NCBI RefSeq assembly: GCF_965225875.1
Contig: NZ_CBDDBS010000003.1
Location: 1,798,001 to 1,862,000 of the forward strand
Direction: 5' to 3'
Length of the DNA: 64,000 nt
Origin: Haliscomenobacter sp965225875
GTDB taxonomy: Bacteria; Bacteroidota; Bacteroidia; Chitinophagales; Saprospiraceae
Below the pieces are notes generated by a model. It saw only the letters and a list, made by a program, of their open reading frames with translations. It made no database searches and had not been told where the DNA came from. Shown here in pieces: positions 42,460 to 51,873 of the stretch (positions are counted from its first letter, which is position 1; every line of letters starts with the position of its first letter). A program made the translations under genes and the position numbers.

Positions 42460-45400
42460 ATGTCTTTTCCACTTAAAGACTTGGAACGATACATCCACCC
42501 CACCATTTTGGAACGGGGTAAACTCCTGTTTTTGGAAGACGCTGTGCAGGAATTAGCTCCCGCAGGCCCCAACCAATGGCAAGCCCTGGTGCGCGGTGAC
42601 AGCGACAAATACCGCGTTGACATCTTGCTGGAAGACGGCAAAGTTGAAGAACATGATTGTTCCTGTCCCTATTACGCCGGCCCGATTTGTAAACATCGCG
42701 TGGCAGTATTCATGGAATTGCGGGAAAAACTGGAAAAAGACCCGATTATTGTACAAACTTTGGCTACCCGCAAAACAGCTGAACAATTGTACCGGGATTA
42801 TCGGGCACTTTCCCCCGACGACAAGTTGGTTCTACGCATCCTGGCCATCGCCTACGAAGGCATGAACATCAATAAGTTCAGCTACATCATCACTGATGCC
42901 CGTTTTAAGGTGAGTTTCAGCCAGGCGATCTTGCGCAACAACCTGAACCGCCTGGTACAAAGTGGTTTTTTAACCCGCGAAAAAGCCGATCGCTACGTAG
43001 TTGACCCTGAGTTTGCTGATTATTTGCTCGATCAGGAGTTTTTGACCGAACCCGATTTTGCCAAAGCCATTCCTTCGGTCAAACGTTTTTCTGATTCCGA
43101 ATGGTGGTTGACCAATTCGCCAGACAAGGCCAAACGGGCTTTTCGAAATGCACGACTGGCTTACTATCAAAATGACCTGGCCACTTTTACCAAAGAGATT
43201 CAGATTGCCGAAACCCATTCACCTAAAACGGGTGAGCCCATTTGGCGCATCTTTTTGCCCAGTGTTTTTGACAAAGACAAATTGGAAAAAGCACCCTCCG
43301 GGATTCGCCACCAATTGTTGATTACCCACCTGACCCATGTGTTGTTGTATCTGGAGCCACGCGACGGGTATTTCCATTATTTACTCGATCCCAAAAACCT
43401 GCCCAATAACCCCGATCAACGCAGCAGTGTTTTACGCCTGATGTGTCAGATCGCTGTTTTTCAAGGCGATTGGGATACCGTAGGCAAACTGTCTTCAGCA
43501 CTCGACGAGTTTGGCCAATACGGTTTTGCGGCTCAACACCACTTTGTCAAGGGCAAATACACCGAAGCAGTTCTGGGTTTTGACTTGTCCCAAAAGGCCT
43601 ACCGCAAACAAACCCGTAACAACAAATCCCTGCTGCCTGCGCTCAATGGCATTTTCCATCTCCTGGCACGTTGCAAGGATTTGGACATGGGTACTTCAAG
43701 CTCCTTGCTGGAGGAATTGCGGCGACAAATCAAACAAGAAGGCAATTATACGGCGGTATACATGTACCTGGAGGCCGTTTTGGGTTCTTTTACGGGCACT
43801 TTAGAGCAAGCCAAACAAACCCTTGGTTTTCCTCCCAACCACAATATTGCCTTGTTTTTCCAGGCCTTGTCCGTAGCTTGGGTAGATGATAGTGCATTGG
43901 ATGAACAGGAACTGGTCAGCCTGGCGCAAAACCTTAAATCCAAAGGGTATCGCTGGTTGGCCTGGCAGCTTTGGGCTACCCTGCACCATATAGACCCCAA
44001 AAATACCAGCTGGGAAGCCAGTATGCAGTCCTTAGAGGATGAGGGGGACAATTGGGCGCCCATGATCCAGATTTTTCCCAAAGTAGAGATCTGGGAAAGT
44101 GCCCTCAATGCCCTGTTTAACCTCACCGGAAAAGTAAAACCTTCTGCTGTTGAAGGAGCGACCAGGGTCATCTGGCTGGTCGATTTTGAACGTTATGACG
44201 CCGTGGCCAAAGAACAAACCTTTGGTAAAAAAGGCTGGACTTCTGGCCGAAACATCTCGCTTAACCGCCTGATGAACCGAGAAGTCAAAGGTATGACCGA
44301 ACAGGACATGACTGCCGTCAAAAGAGCGGTAACCAGGGTGGGATTTGAGCAATACGAACTCAATACGCAGGCCGTTTTCCCCAGCCTCGTGGGGCACCCG
44401 CTTCTGTTTTTGATGAAATCGCCGGAGATTGCCGTGCAATTGTTGGCCGAAAAACCGGTGCTCAAAACCCGCGAAGTAGAGGGCGGTTATGAGTTGTCTT
44501 TTTCTCACGAAATCGACAATGTTGGCTACGAAATCACCAAGGAATCGCCTACGCGTTACAAACTGATCGAATATACCGAGGAGCATTATAAAGTGGCCAA
44601 AGCGCTGCAAAAGCAAAAATTGTTTGTACCCCATCACGCCCAAAGCCGCCTCAAGGACGCCCTGGCTGGCTTGATGGCGCTGGTCGACGTAGAGTCAACC
44701 GTGGTTGGACTCAACGAAGAGGCCCGCGAAGTACCCGCAGACGCCCGTCCCTGTGTCCACCTCTTACCTGTGGGTGATGGTTTCCACGTGGAATTGTACG
44801 TCAAACCCTTTGCTGATAATCCACCCTATTTGCGGGCGGGTGAAGGGGAAGTCAATCTTGTGGCGAAGGTAGGTGAAGAATGGTTGCGTACCGAGCGCGA
44901 CCTGGAGATAGAATTGCTCAAACAGGCGCACTTGTTGGAATCGGTGAGTGTGCTGCGCGACAATATCCCGCACAACAACATCTGGGAACTGGAAGACGCG
45001 GACCTCTGTCTGGAACTGCTACTGCAATTACAGCCCTTCATTGACAACCAGGACATCATTCTGGAATGGCCCAAAGGGGAAAAATTCCGCATCACGCGGG
45101 TAGCCGGTATGGGGCAGTTCAGCATGAAAATCAGTTCAGGACAGGACTGGTTCAATGTAGACGGCGAATTGCGGGTAGATGAAAACATGGTGCTGAACAT
45201 GCGCCAGTTGATCGAGCTCTCGCAGCAAAAACGCAATGGTTTTGTCGAAATCGGCCCAGGACAGTTTTTGGCACTGACCGAAGAATTCCGCCGCCGCTTG
45301 CAGGAAATCAATGCCCTGATGTCGCCCAACAAGGACGGCAGTTTCCAGCTGCATCCTCTGGCGGCACCGGCCCTGGAAGGTTTTGCCTCCTTGCTGGATC

Positions 45401-46875
45401 AGGTAGAAGCGGACAAACGTTTCAAAGAATCGATTCAAAGGATGAAAGACGCCTTTGAACGAAATTATACCGTGCCACCAAGTTTTAAAGCCACCTTGCG
45501 CGAATACCAGATCGAAGGTTTCGAGTGGTTGTGTCGCCTCTCGGATTGGGGGGTTGGCGCTTGTTTGGCCGACGATATGGGTTTGGGAAAAACCGTACAA
45601 GCCTTGGCGCTGTTGCAACTGCGCGCAGAACAAGGCCCAGCCCTGGTGGTTGCGCCCGCTTCGGTGTGCCGCAACTGGGTAGCTGAAATCGGCAAATTTA
45701 CACCCACCCTTACGCCCATTCTGTTTGGTGAAGGTGACCGCGACGCGGAGATTGAAAAAGCCAAAGCGGGTCAAATCCTCATCACCACTTACGACCTGAT
45801 GACGCGGGAAGCGGATAGTTTTGCCCAAAAACAATTCTCTACCATCATCCTGGACGAGGCGCAGGCCATCAAAAACCGCAGCACCAAACGTTCGGAAACG
45901 GCCATGCGTTTGCAGGCTGGATTCAAACTCATCACTACGGGTACGCCGCTGGAGAACCACCTGGGCGAATTGTGGAACCTCTTCCAGTTCATTAATCCCG
46001 GGCTGCTGGGTTCCATGGACAGCTTCAACGAGCGTTTTGCCATTCCCATCGAACGCCTGGGCGACAATAGCCGCCGTGATCAGTTGCGGCGATTGATACA
46101 ACCCTTCATCCTGCGCCGCCGCAAGGATGAGGTACTGAAGGAATTGCCCGAAAAGACCGAAATCACCCTAACGGTGGAATTGAGTGGGGAGGAAAGAGCC
46201 TTCTACGAAGCCTTGCGCCGCAAAGCCCTGGAGGAACTGGAACAATCCATCGAAGGGATGCAAGGCGGGCAAAAACACCTGCGCATTCTGGCCGAAATCA
46301 TGCGCCTGCGCCGGGCGGCTTGCCACCCGGGCATGGTAGACAAACAGTTTGTGAAAGACCAAAGTGCAAAACTGCGGCTGTTTGGAGAAATTGTGGAGGA
46401 GCTGCTGGAAAACAACCACAAGGCCCTGGTGTTCAGTCAGTTTGTCGACCACTTGCACATCCTCGAAAATTACATCAAAAGCAAAGGCATTGCTTATCAA
46501 TACCTGGACGGGCAGACTCCCCTACCCTTGCGTCAAAAACGCATTGAGGCCTTTCAGGCGGGCGAGGGCGACCTTTTCCTGATCAGCCTCAAAGCGGGCG
46601 GCGTGGGCCTCAACCTGACCGCAGCAGACTACGTGATCCACATGGATCCCTGGTGGAACCCGGCCGTGGAAGACCAGGCGACCGACCGGGCGCACCGCAT
46701 CGGTCAGGAGAAGCCTGTTACCGTGTATCGCCTGGTGGCGGAGGATACGATTGAGGAAAAAATCTTGAAGTTGCACGGCACGAAGCGCGATTTGGCGGAT
46801 TCATTGCTGAGTGGCTCGGATGTGAGTGCGAGGTTGTCGGCAGATGATTTGTTGAATTTGTTGAAGGAGCGGTAA
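42460..46875 (+). CDS. SWIM-finger SNF2-family helicase
   Basis: The 1471-residue protein opens with a SWIM zinc finger (C67, C69, C77, H79 in DCSCPYYAGPICKHR). A long helical middle region of unclear fold follows (about 100-950). The C-terminal 500 residues are a complete SNF2 ATPase: ADDMGLGKTVQALALL (Walker A, about 1040), LDEAQAIKNRSTKRS (about 1130), TGTPLENHLGELWNLF, LKAGGVGLNLTAADYVIHMDPWWNP and ATDRAHRIGQ. Such proteins use ATP to move along DNA and remodel bound proteins; the bacterial role is largely unknown. The 7-bp gap to the secreted sortilin-like gene suggests co-transcription of an unlikely pair. Confidence 0.93.
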   Translation: MSFPLKDLERYIHPTILERGKLLFLEDAVQELAPAGPNQWQALVRGDSDKYRVDILLEDGKVEEHDCSCPYYAGPICKHRVAVFMELREKLEKDPIIVQTLATRKTAEQLYRDYRALSPDDKLVLRILAIAYEGMNINKFSYIITDARFKVSFSQAILRNNLNRLVQSGFLTREKADRYVVDPEFADYLLDQEFLTEPDFAKAIPSVKRFSDSEWWLTNSPDKAKRAFRNARLAYYQNDLATFTKEIQIAETHSPKTGEPIWRIFLPSVFDKDKLEKAPSGIRHQLLITHLTHVLLYLEPRDGYFHYLLDPKNLPNNPDQRSSVLRLMCQIAVFQGDWDTVGKLSSALDEFGQYGFAAQHHFVKGKYTEAVLGFDLSQKAYRKQTRNNKSLLPALNGIFHLLARCKDLDMGTSSSLLEELRRQIKQEGNYTAVYMYLEAVLGSFTGTLEQAKQTLGFPPNHNIALFFQALSVAWVDDSALDEQELVSLAQNLKSKGYRWLAWQLWATLHHIDPKNTSWEASMQSLEDEGDNWAPMIQIFPKVEIWESALNALFNLTGKVKPSAVEGATRVIWLVDFERYDAVAKEQTFGKKGWTSGRNISLNRLMNREVKGMTEQDMTAVKRAVTRVGFEQYELNTQAVFPSLVGHPLLFLMKSPEIAVQLLAEKPVLKTREVEGGYELSFSHEIDNVGYEITKESPTRYKLIEYTEEHYKVAKALQKQKLFVPHHAQSRLKDALAGLMALVDVESTVVGLNEEAREVPADARPCVHLLPVGDGFHVELYVKPFADNPPYLRAGEGEVNLVAKVGEEWLRTERDLEIELLKQAHLLESVSVLRDNIPHNNIWELEDADLCLELLLQLQPFIDNQDIILEWPKGEKFRITRVAGMGQFSMKISSGQDWFNVDGELRVDENMVLNMRQLIELSQQKRNGFVEIGPGQFLALTEEFRRRLQEINALMSPNKDGSFQLHPLAAPALEGFASLLDQVEADKRFKESIQRMKDAFERNYTVPPSFKATLREYQIEGFEWLCRLSDWGVGACLADDMGLGKTVQALALLQLRAEQGPALVVAPASVCRNWVAEIGKFTPTLTPILFGEGDRDAEIEKAKAGQILITTYDLMTREADSFAQKQFSTIILDEAQAIKNRSTKRSETAMRLQAGFKLITTGTPLENHLGELWNLFQFINPGLLGSMDSFNERFAIPIERLGDNSRRDQLRRLIQPFILRRRKDEVLKELPEKTEITLTVELSGEERAFYEALRRKALEELEQSIEGMQGGQKHLRILAEIMRLRRAACHPGMVDKQFVKDQSAKLRLFGEIVEELLENNHKALVFSQFVDHLHILENYIKSKGIAYQYLDGQTPLPLRQKRIEAFQAGEGDLFLISLKAGGVGLNLTAADYVIHMDPWWNPAVEDQATDRAHRIGQEKPVTVYRLVAEDTIEEKILKLHGTKRDLADSLLSGSDVSARLSADDLLNLLKER

Positions 46876-46880
46876 GGTTT

Positions 46881-47039
46881 GCAAAAGCGGCAGGATAGCA
46901 ACACGGATGCCACGGATGCCACGGATAAAAACGGATTCTTTTCCGCCTGCGGCGGGAAAAGACGAACCGAAGGTGAGTCAAAATCCGCTCTAATCCGTGG
47001 CATCCGTGGCATCCGTGTTGCTATTCTGCCGCTTTTAGC
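46881..47039. repeat. Palindromic repeat family F, long near-perfect hairpin
   Basis: Arms at 46881-46926 and 46993-47039 pair over ~46 bp with one mismatch and one single-base gap. Each arm holds direct repeats of CCACGGATG. The loop includes CCGCCTGCGGCGG, the same mini-hairpin type that flanks family E. It starts a few bases after the helicase stop and probably ends that transcript. Confidence 0.88.
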
Positions 47040-47159
47040 AAAGAGGCGAAGCCTCAAACAGCGCGAAGCCCATTAACGTCCTCGTGTTTAAATTAAAGTA
47101 GCAAAGCTGCAAAAATGCTGGATATTACTTTCCACTGCTCATTACTACAGGCAAAAGAA

Positions 47160-47214
47160 AATCCGCGTAAATCCGCATAATCCGTGTCATCTGCGTTGCT
47201 ATTGTGCCGCTTTT
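47160..47214. repeat. Partial copy of family F (one arm)
   Basis: The segment AATCCGCGTAAATCCGC through TTGCTATTGTGCCGCTTTT matches the right arm of the 46881-47039 hairpin, including its end GCTATT(C/G)TGCCGCTTTT. No left arm is present, so it is a solo remnant or a half-element. Confidence 0.7.
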
Positions 47215-47248
47215 GAATTCGCAGACCAAAACTCCCACCTTGCGCTTA

Positions 47249-47413
47249 CGACCAGCGGCGCTAGCCGCAAAACGTCGATAGCATTTGAGCCACAGGGAAA
47301 TGCTTGAGGTGCGTAGCACAGGAACAATGGCAAAATGTTTCGGTGCTACGCACCTTTGAAATCGCCCTTCGTTCCCTTGGCTATTGACGTTTCGCGGCTA
47401 ATGCCGCTGGTCG
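47249..47413. repeat. Nested inverted repeats between helicase and FAH genes
   Basis: Outer 34-bp arms (47249-47282 and 47380-47413, four mismatches) begin CGACCAGCGGC and end GCCGCTGGTCG. An inner perfect 13-bp pair, AGGTGCGTAGCAC (47307-47319) with GTGCTACGCACCT (47343-47355), sits in the centre. Together with the two elements before it, this fills most of the 628-bp gap 46876-47503, where no gene is seen. Confidence 0.8.
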
Positions 47414-47503
47414 GTTCAGTCTAAAGAATTACGTTCCGTTGTATTTTGTATTCTATTCTTGCGCAATCTTTTGCAAGTTTTTCCCTTCTTTAAATGGGTT
47501 TCC

Positions 47504-48346
47504 TCACCGCATCCCCACAACATTCACCAACTCCCCAATTCCCTCAATGCTTATACAAACCTCATCGCCTACCGCCAGCGTAAACTCATTCGGCGGCACA
47601 ATCCCCGTGCCCGTCATCAGGAACACCCCATGTGGGAAGGAAGTCTCCCTGAAAAGCCAGGAAGCCAATTCCGGCAATTGGCGCTTCATGCGGTTGATTT
47701 GGATGCTGTTTTCAAAAACCACCTGGCCAGCGCGCTTGATCTGAATGGAAATCACCGTTTCAGGGGAGATGGGCTCTTCCAACACCAAAACACCAGGGCC
47801 GAGGGCCGCGGAAGCGTCATAACTTTTCGCCTGGGGCAAGTACAAGGGGTTTTCGCCCTCAATGTCGCGTGAGCTCATGTCGTTGCCGATGGTGTAGCCG
47901 ATGATTTTACCGGAGGAAGCCATACAAAGCGTCAGTTCTGGCTCAGGGACGTTCCATTTCGAGTCGCGGCGAATCAAGACCACAGCACCGGGGCCAACCG
48001 TACGGGCGGCAGTAGCTTTGAAGAACAACTCTGGCCGTTCGGCGTCGTAAACTTTGGCGTAAAAATCGCCGCCGCCGGCATCTTTGGACTCTTCCATGCG
48101 AGCTTCGCGGCTGCGGAGGTAGGTTACGCCGGAGGCCCATACTTCCTGGCTAACAATCGGTGCCAGGGTTTCCTTGCTCAATAAGGTTGCTAAATCGCCG
48201 TTAGGGCTCAAGGACTGGATTTCAGCCTTTAAAGCCTGGAACAAGTCGTCGCGGTTGAGGAAGCTGTCCCAATTGGTGGAAGCAGACAAAAAATACTGGC
48301 CGTCAGACTCAATGACGTTGCCTTGGGTAGTGCGGAAAATTCTCAT
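47504..48346 (-). CDS. Fumarylacetoacetate hydrolase-family protein
   Basis: The ATG at 48346 gives 280 residues. The longer open frame to 48526 is translated palindrome and is rejected. The FAH-fold motifs are YLRSREARMEES, VPEPELTLCM (metal-binding Glu pair) and GNDMSSRDIEGENPLYLPQAKSYD. The family cuts C-C bonds or opens lactones of 2-oxo acids; this one resembles acylpyruvate hydrolases and 2-keto-3-deoxy-sugar-acid enzymes. Substrate unknown. It lies downstream of the LytTR regulator pair on the same strand, with a family E palindrome between. Confidence 0.88.
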   Translation of the reverse strand: MRIFRTTQGNVIESDGQYFLSASTNWDSFLNRDDLFQALKAEIQSLSPNGDLATLLSKETLAPIVSQEVWASGVTYLRSREARMEESKDAGGGDFYAKVYDAERPELFFKATAARTVGPGAVVLIRRDSKWNVPEPELTLCMASSGKIIGYTIGNDMSSRDIEGENPLYLPQAKSYDASAALGPGVLVLEEPISPETVISIQIKRAGQVVFENSIQINRMKRQLPELASWLFRETSFPHGVFLMTGTGIVPPNEFTLAVGDEVCISIEGIGELVNVVGMR

Positions 48347-48368
48347 GTTTTTGTTTGTGTTATAGTTT

Positions 48369-48493
48369 CCAGCCTGCGGCTGGTTCTTTTTAGCCACAAA
48401 GACACAAAGGCACGAAGTCGCTAAGGGCGAAAAGCACAAACAGTTTGTTTTGTGCCTTGGTGCCTTCGTGGCTAAAAAAATCACCGCAGGTGA
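48369..48493. repeat. Palindromic repeat family E, copy 2, with flanking mini-hairpins
   Basis: The core TTTTTAGCCACAAAGACAC... pairs with ...GTGCCTTCGTGGCTAAAAAAA. It is flanked by CCAGCCTGCGGCTGG (48369-48383) and TCACCGCAGGTGA (48481-48493). The order mini-hairpin, large palindrome, mini-hairpin is the same as at 29952-30072, although the mini-hairpin stems differ in sequence. Confidence 0.78.
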
Positions 48494-48506
48494 TAAAAAT
48501 AAAAAC

Positions 48507-49220
48507 TCAAATGCTCTGCTGCTCAATCAGCGCTTTGATCAGTGGGCGGTACTTCTCCCCTACGGGCAACAATTTTCCATCCACTTCCAGCTCATTGCTG
48601 TACAAAGCTTTGATTTTGTTTAGCCCCACAATGTAGGATTTATGTATGCGCAAAAAAAGCCTGTTGGGCAATTTTTCTTCCAGGTAGCTCATTTTTTGGT
48701 ACACCACGGTGGTTCCTTTGGTCCCCACAATTTTGACATAATTGCTCAGGCCTTCGATGTAGAGGATTTCATCCAAAAATACTTGGACCCATTTGTTGCC
48801 CGATTTGAAATACAAAAAGGCGGGTGTAGCTTCTGTAGCCAGAGCAATCTTGGGCGCAAAGGCATTGAGTTCAAAAAGTTTGTGCAAAGCCGCCTGAAAA
48901 CGTTCAAAAGAAATGGGTTTGAGCAGGTAATCCACGGCATTGAGGTCATAGCCTTCCAGGGCGTATTCCCGGTAGGCCGTGGTGATGATCACTTTGGGCG
49001 GTGAAGCCAGGGAGCGCAACAGGGATAAACCATTTAAACCCGGCATCTCGATGTCGAGGAACAAGAGATCTACTGGGTTTTCACGCAAATAGGTCTGCGC
49101 CAGCACCGGATTGTCAAAACTGGCCAGCAGTTCAAAACCACCCAGTTCGGCCAGGTATTTGTCCAAAATCTGCCGCGCGATGGCTTCGTCTTCAACGATT
49201 ACACAGCGAATTTTTTTCAT
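48507..49220 (-). CDS. LytTR-family response regulator
   Basis: The ATG at 49220 gives 237 residues; a longer open frame would run deep into the kinase gene. The receiver domain covers about 1-120 (VIVEDEAIARQIL, phospho-Asp in VDLLFLDIEMPGLNG, and Lys in DYLLKPISFERFQ). A LytTR DNA-binding domain follows at about 135-237 (FLYFKSGNKWVQVFLDEILY, ending LRIHKSYIVGLNKIKALY). Its start overlaps the kinase stop by 4 bp (ATGA), so the two are translationally coupled. Target genes are unknown. Confidence 0.94.
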   Translation of the reverse strand: MKKIRCVIVEDEAIARQILDKYLAELGGFELLASFDNPVLAQTYLRENPVDLLFLDIEMPGLNGLSLLRSLASPPKVIITTAYREYALEGYDLNAVDYLLKPISFERFQAALHKLFELNAFAPKIALATEATPAFLYFKSGNKWVQVFLDEILYIEGLSNYVKIVGTKGTTVVYQKMSYLEEKLPNRLFLRIHKSYIVGLNKIKALYSNELEVDGKLLPVGEKYRPLIKALIEQQSI

Positions 49221-50335
49221 TGATTGAGTTCCAATACAACCATAAAAACATCCTCTTCTTCCAGTATCTCCAGGCGGTGCTGGTCGGGGTACAAGAGTTC
49301 CAGGCGGCGACGCACGTTTTCCAGCCCCAGTCCGGGCGACTGATTGGGCTTGGTCGAAGTACCTATGCTGTTTTCCACCACCCATTTCAATTGTTTGGGC
49401 TCTGCCTGCAAACTGAGGTTCAACCAGGCCTGCCCCGTTTCGGGCGACACCCCATGTTTAAACGCGTTTTCCACAAAGGGCAACAAGAGCAACCCCGGGA
49501 TCCTCCACTCCGTCAGAGAACCACTTTTGTTGATGGCAATCTGCACCCGTTCGCCGTAGCGCAATTTTTCCAGGGCGATGTAGTCTTCGATGATCTCCAT
49601 TTCGCGTTGCAAGGGTACATCTTTGGCCTTGGCTTCGTAAAGCACAAAGTTCATCAATTCGGACAAACGTAAAATGCTGGCCGGAGTGTGCTCCGATTGT
49701 TCCAGCGCCAGCCCATACAAGGAATTTAAGGTATTGAAGAAAAAATGGGGATGAATCTGGGCTTTGAGCAGTTGTAATTCCGTGGCGATGTGTTGCTTCT
49801 CCACTTCTTGCCTGCGCGTCAATTCCTGATAATAGTGGCGCAAAACCTCCAAAGCCCCCGTAACACCCACTACCGCGATGCAGGTAAAGATGTATTGCAA
49901 ACTCCGGGTAGTCGAGATGAATTGCGGCACCTGATTGTCATACATGAATCTGGGCACAGGCAGAAAGAGCAGCAAAAAACTTTGGATAAAATTGGCAAAC
50001 AGAAGCACCAAAGCCAGCCCAATGAAGTATTGTCCAAAGCGCTGACGGAACAAATAGGTTTCCAGCAAGATCCACAAGTGTAAATAAACCGCCAGCAGTT
50101 TACCGGGTAATTCCAAAAATTGCACCCACATGGAAATCAAAAAGGTATCCGGAAAGACGGTACGCTCTACAATCTCCTCACCCGTTTCACGAACCACCTT
50201 GATGGTTTCAAATTCATAAAAATTCATGTACACCAGGGACTGCACCAGGATGTAGAGCAGCCAAAAAGCCAGATGTAGCAGCCAATAATTCGATTGCTTT
50301 GTATTCACCGATTTGATTTTGATTTTTCTTGCCAC
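49217..50335 (-). CDS. LytS/YehU-type membrane histidine kinase
   Basis: The 372-residue protein has four hydrophobic segments in its first ~170 residues: YWLLHLAFWLLYILVQSLVY, LAVYLHLWILLETYLF, FIGLALVLLFANFIQSFLLLFL and IFTCIAVVGVTGALEVL. The His_kinase (PF06580) domain follows, with its phosphoacceptor in KAQIHPHFFFNTLNSLYGLAL. The ATPase part has LLPFVENAFKHGV and GLGLENVRRRLELLYP. No periplasmic sensor domain is present, so the signal may come from the membrane. It forms a coupled pair with the LytTR regulator. Confidence 0.93.
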   Translation of the reverse strand: MARKIKIKSVNTKQSNYWLLHLAFWLLYILVQSLVYMNFYEFETIKVVRETGEEIVERTVFPDTFLISMWVQFLELPGKLLAVYLHLWILLETYLFRQRFGQYFIGLALVLLFANFIQSFLLLFLPVPRFMYDNQVPQFISTTRSLQYIFTCIAVVGVTGALEVLRHYYQELTRRQEVEKQHIATELQLLKAQIHPHFFFNTLNSLYGLALEQSEHTPASILRLSELMNFVLYEAKAKDVPLQREMEIIEDYIALEKLRYGERVQIAINKSGSLTEWRIPGLLLLPFVENAFKHGVSPETGQAWLNLSLQAEPKQLKWVVENSIGTSTKPNQSPGLGLENVRRRLELLYPDQHRLEILEEEDVFMVVLELNQ

Positions 50336-50454
50336 AAAATTGGCCCTTTTTTCCTACTTCCCTTTCCCGTTCACATAAAAGCCAGGGCATTTCACATAAA
50401 GCTCCAGAAAAACAGCCATAAAGCCCCCAATTTTGAATCGAAATCAAAAAATAC

Positions 50455-51873
50455 ATGACAAAATCAAACTTTATGAAACTTCATTTTTTAGCCCTACTCC
50501 TCCTGTTTTGTTTCCATTTGAGTGGGCAAAATCCGGCTTTCGACAAAATTGACCGCTTTTTAAGTGAATTGAACCAAAAACACAACTTCAGCGGCAGTGT
50601 GCTGGTGTCCTGGAAAGGTCAGGTGTTCAAAAAAGGGTACGGACTGAGTGACCGTGAGGCCAAAACCGCCTTCACGCCCCAAACCATCTCTTGCATTGGC
50701 TCCGTTACCAAACAATTCACCGGAGCTGCTATTTTGAAACTGGAAATGATGGGCAAACTCAAAGTAGAAGACCCCATCAGCAAGTATTTCCCCAATGTTC
50801 CTGCCGACAAACAAGGCATTACCCTGCACCACCTGCTCACCCATAGCGCTGGTTTTCCAGGTGCGATTGGCGACGATTATGCCAGTATCACCACGGAGGA
50901 GTTTGTCAAAATGGCCATGGACCAACCCCTTTTGTTCAGCCCTGGCAAGGCGTATGAGTACTCCAATGTGGGCTACAGTCTGCTGGGCATTATTCTGGAG
51001 CAAGTGAGCAAGGAACCCTATGAAGCTTTCCTCAACAAGTACCTCTTCAAACCAGCAGGAATGACCCAAACGGGTTACGTTTTGCCCGGCTTTAAATCAG
51101 CCAATGTGGCCACTGGCTACCGAGGCGAGCGCAATTGGGGCAAGATCAATGAAAAAAACTGGGCCAAAGATGGGCCATACTGGCACCTCCGCGCCAACGG
51201 GGGTATCCTGAGCACTGTGGAAGAATTGTACAAATGGCACCAGGCCCTGCTGGGTGAAAAAATCCTGAGTAAAGAAGCGAAGGCCAAGTATTATGGCCGC
51301 CACATTGAAGAAGGTGAAGGTGCGGGCAGCTATTACGGCTATGGTTGGGCGATTTTTCCCACGCCACGCCAAACGACCCTGATTGCGCACAATGGTGGCA
51401 ATGGCATCTACTTCTGCGATTTCCTGCGTTACGTGGACGAAGACCTGACCGTTATCCTGATGACCAATGCAACCAAACGCGAATACCATCAACTAGCGAC
51501 CCAATGTGCACGGACCTGTATTTTGCCCGATTTTGTACCCGAACTCAAGATCAATGATCCATCCAAAGCTATTCCCGTGGATCAATCGCAGTACGATGGT
51601 TTGATCAAAAACTTTATACAGACCATTAGCTCTGGTGATGAGAAAGAAATCAGAGCCATGATCGATAGCCTTTTTGTGCCCCGCTTCAAGGAAGATTTCC
51701 CAATGGAGCAACACTTAAAAGTCCTAACCCAACTGGGTGGCGAAGTCAAAAACCTGGAACTGGCGACCATCAATGTCCATGACCGGGGTTTTATGATCAA
51801 TTTTACGGGTTCACCCCTAACGATTGAGATGGAACTGGATGGAGGGAAAATTGCCGGGATTATGGTTAATTGA
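50455..51873 (+). CDS. Secreted serine hydrolase, class C beta-lactamase fold
   Basis: The 472-residue protein (a start at 50473 is equally possible) has a signal peptide (FLALLLLFCFHLSGQ). Motifs are SVTK in CIGSVTKQFTGAAILK, YSN in AYEYSNVGYSLLGI, and HNG in IAHNGGNGIYFCDF. A ~100-residue C-terminal domain follows (about 375-472: FIQTISSGDEKEIRAMID and on), of a small alpha-beta type found behind many such hydrolases. Likely a periplasmic esterase or peptidase. Its stop codon lies in a perfect 31-bp inverted repeat shared with the convergent tamL gene. Confidence 0.88.
   Translation: MTKSNFMKLHFLALLLLFCFHLSGQNPAFDKIDRFLSELNQKHNFSGSVLVSWKGQVFKKGYGLSDREAKTAFTPQTISCIGSVTKQFTGAAILKLEMMGKLKVEDPISKYFPNVPADKQGITLHHLLTHSAGFPGAIGDDYASITTEEFVKMAMDQPLLFSPGKAYEYSNVGYSLLGIILEQVSKEPYEAFLNKYLFKPAGMTQTGYVLPGFKSANVATGYRGERNWGKINEKNWAKDGPYWHLRANGGILSTVEELYKWHQALLGEKILSKEAKAKYYGRHIEEGEGAGSYYGYGWAIFPTPRQTTLIAHNGGNGIYFCDFLRYVDEDLTVILMTNATKREYHQLATQCARTCILPDFVPELKINDPSKAIPVDQSQYDGLIKNFIQTISSGDEKEIRAMIDSLFVPRFKEDFPMEQHLKVLTQLGGEVKNLELATINVHDRGFMINFTGSPLTIEMELDGGKIAGIMVN

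Noticed and set aside
45136..46101. A 321-codon frame antisense to the SNF2 ATPase region
   Set aside because: It lies opposite conserved helicase motifs and shows no domain of its own.
46881..47413. Insertion sequence or MITE with terminal repeats
   Set aside because: No transposase fragment, and the inverted repeats pair as hairpins with short centres. I could not identify target-site duplications by eye.
48347..48526. N-terminal extension of the FAH-family protein
   Set aside because: The extra codons translate the family E palindrome and overlap the LytTR gene end; the family begins at 48346.
49221..49385. N-terminal extension of the LytTR regulator
   Set aside because: It lies inside the kinase gene; the receiver domain begins at MKKIRCVIVEDE, with an ATGA overlap typical of coupled genes.
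24164..51873. Three class C beta-lactamase-fold genes as an antibiotic resistance cluster
   Set aside because: They are far apart and differ in location signals (lipoprotein, none, secreted), and such hydrolases are abundant in Bacteroidota with non-lactamase roles.
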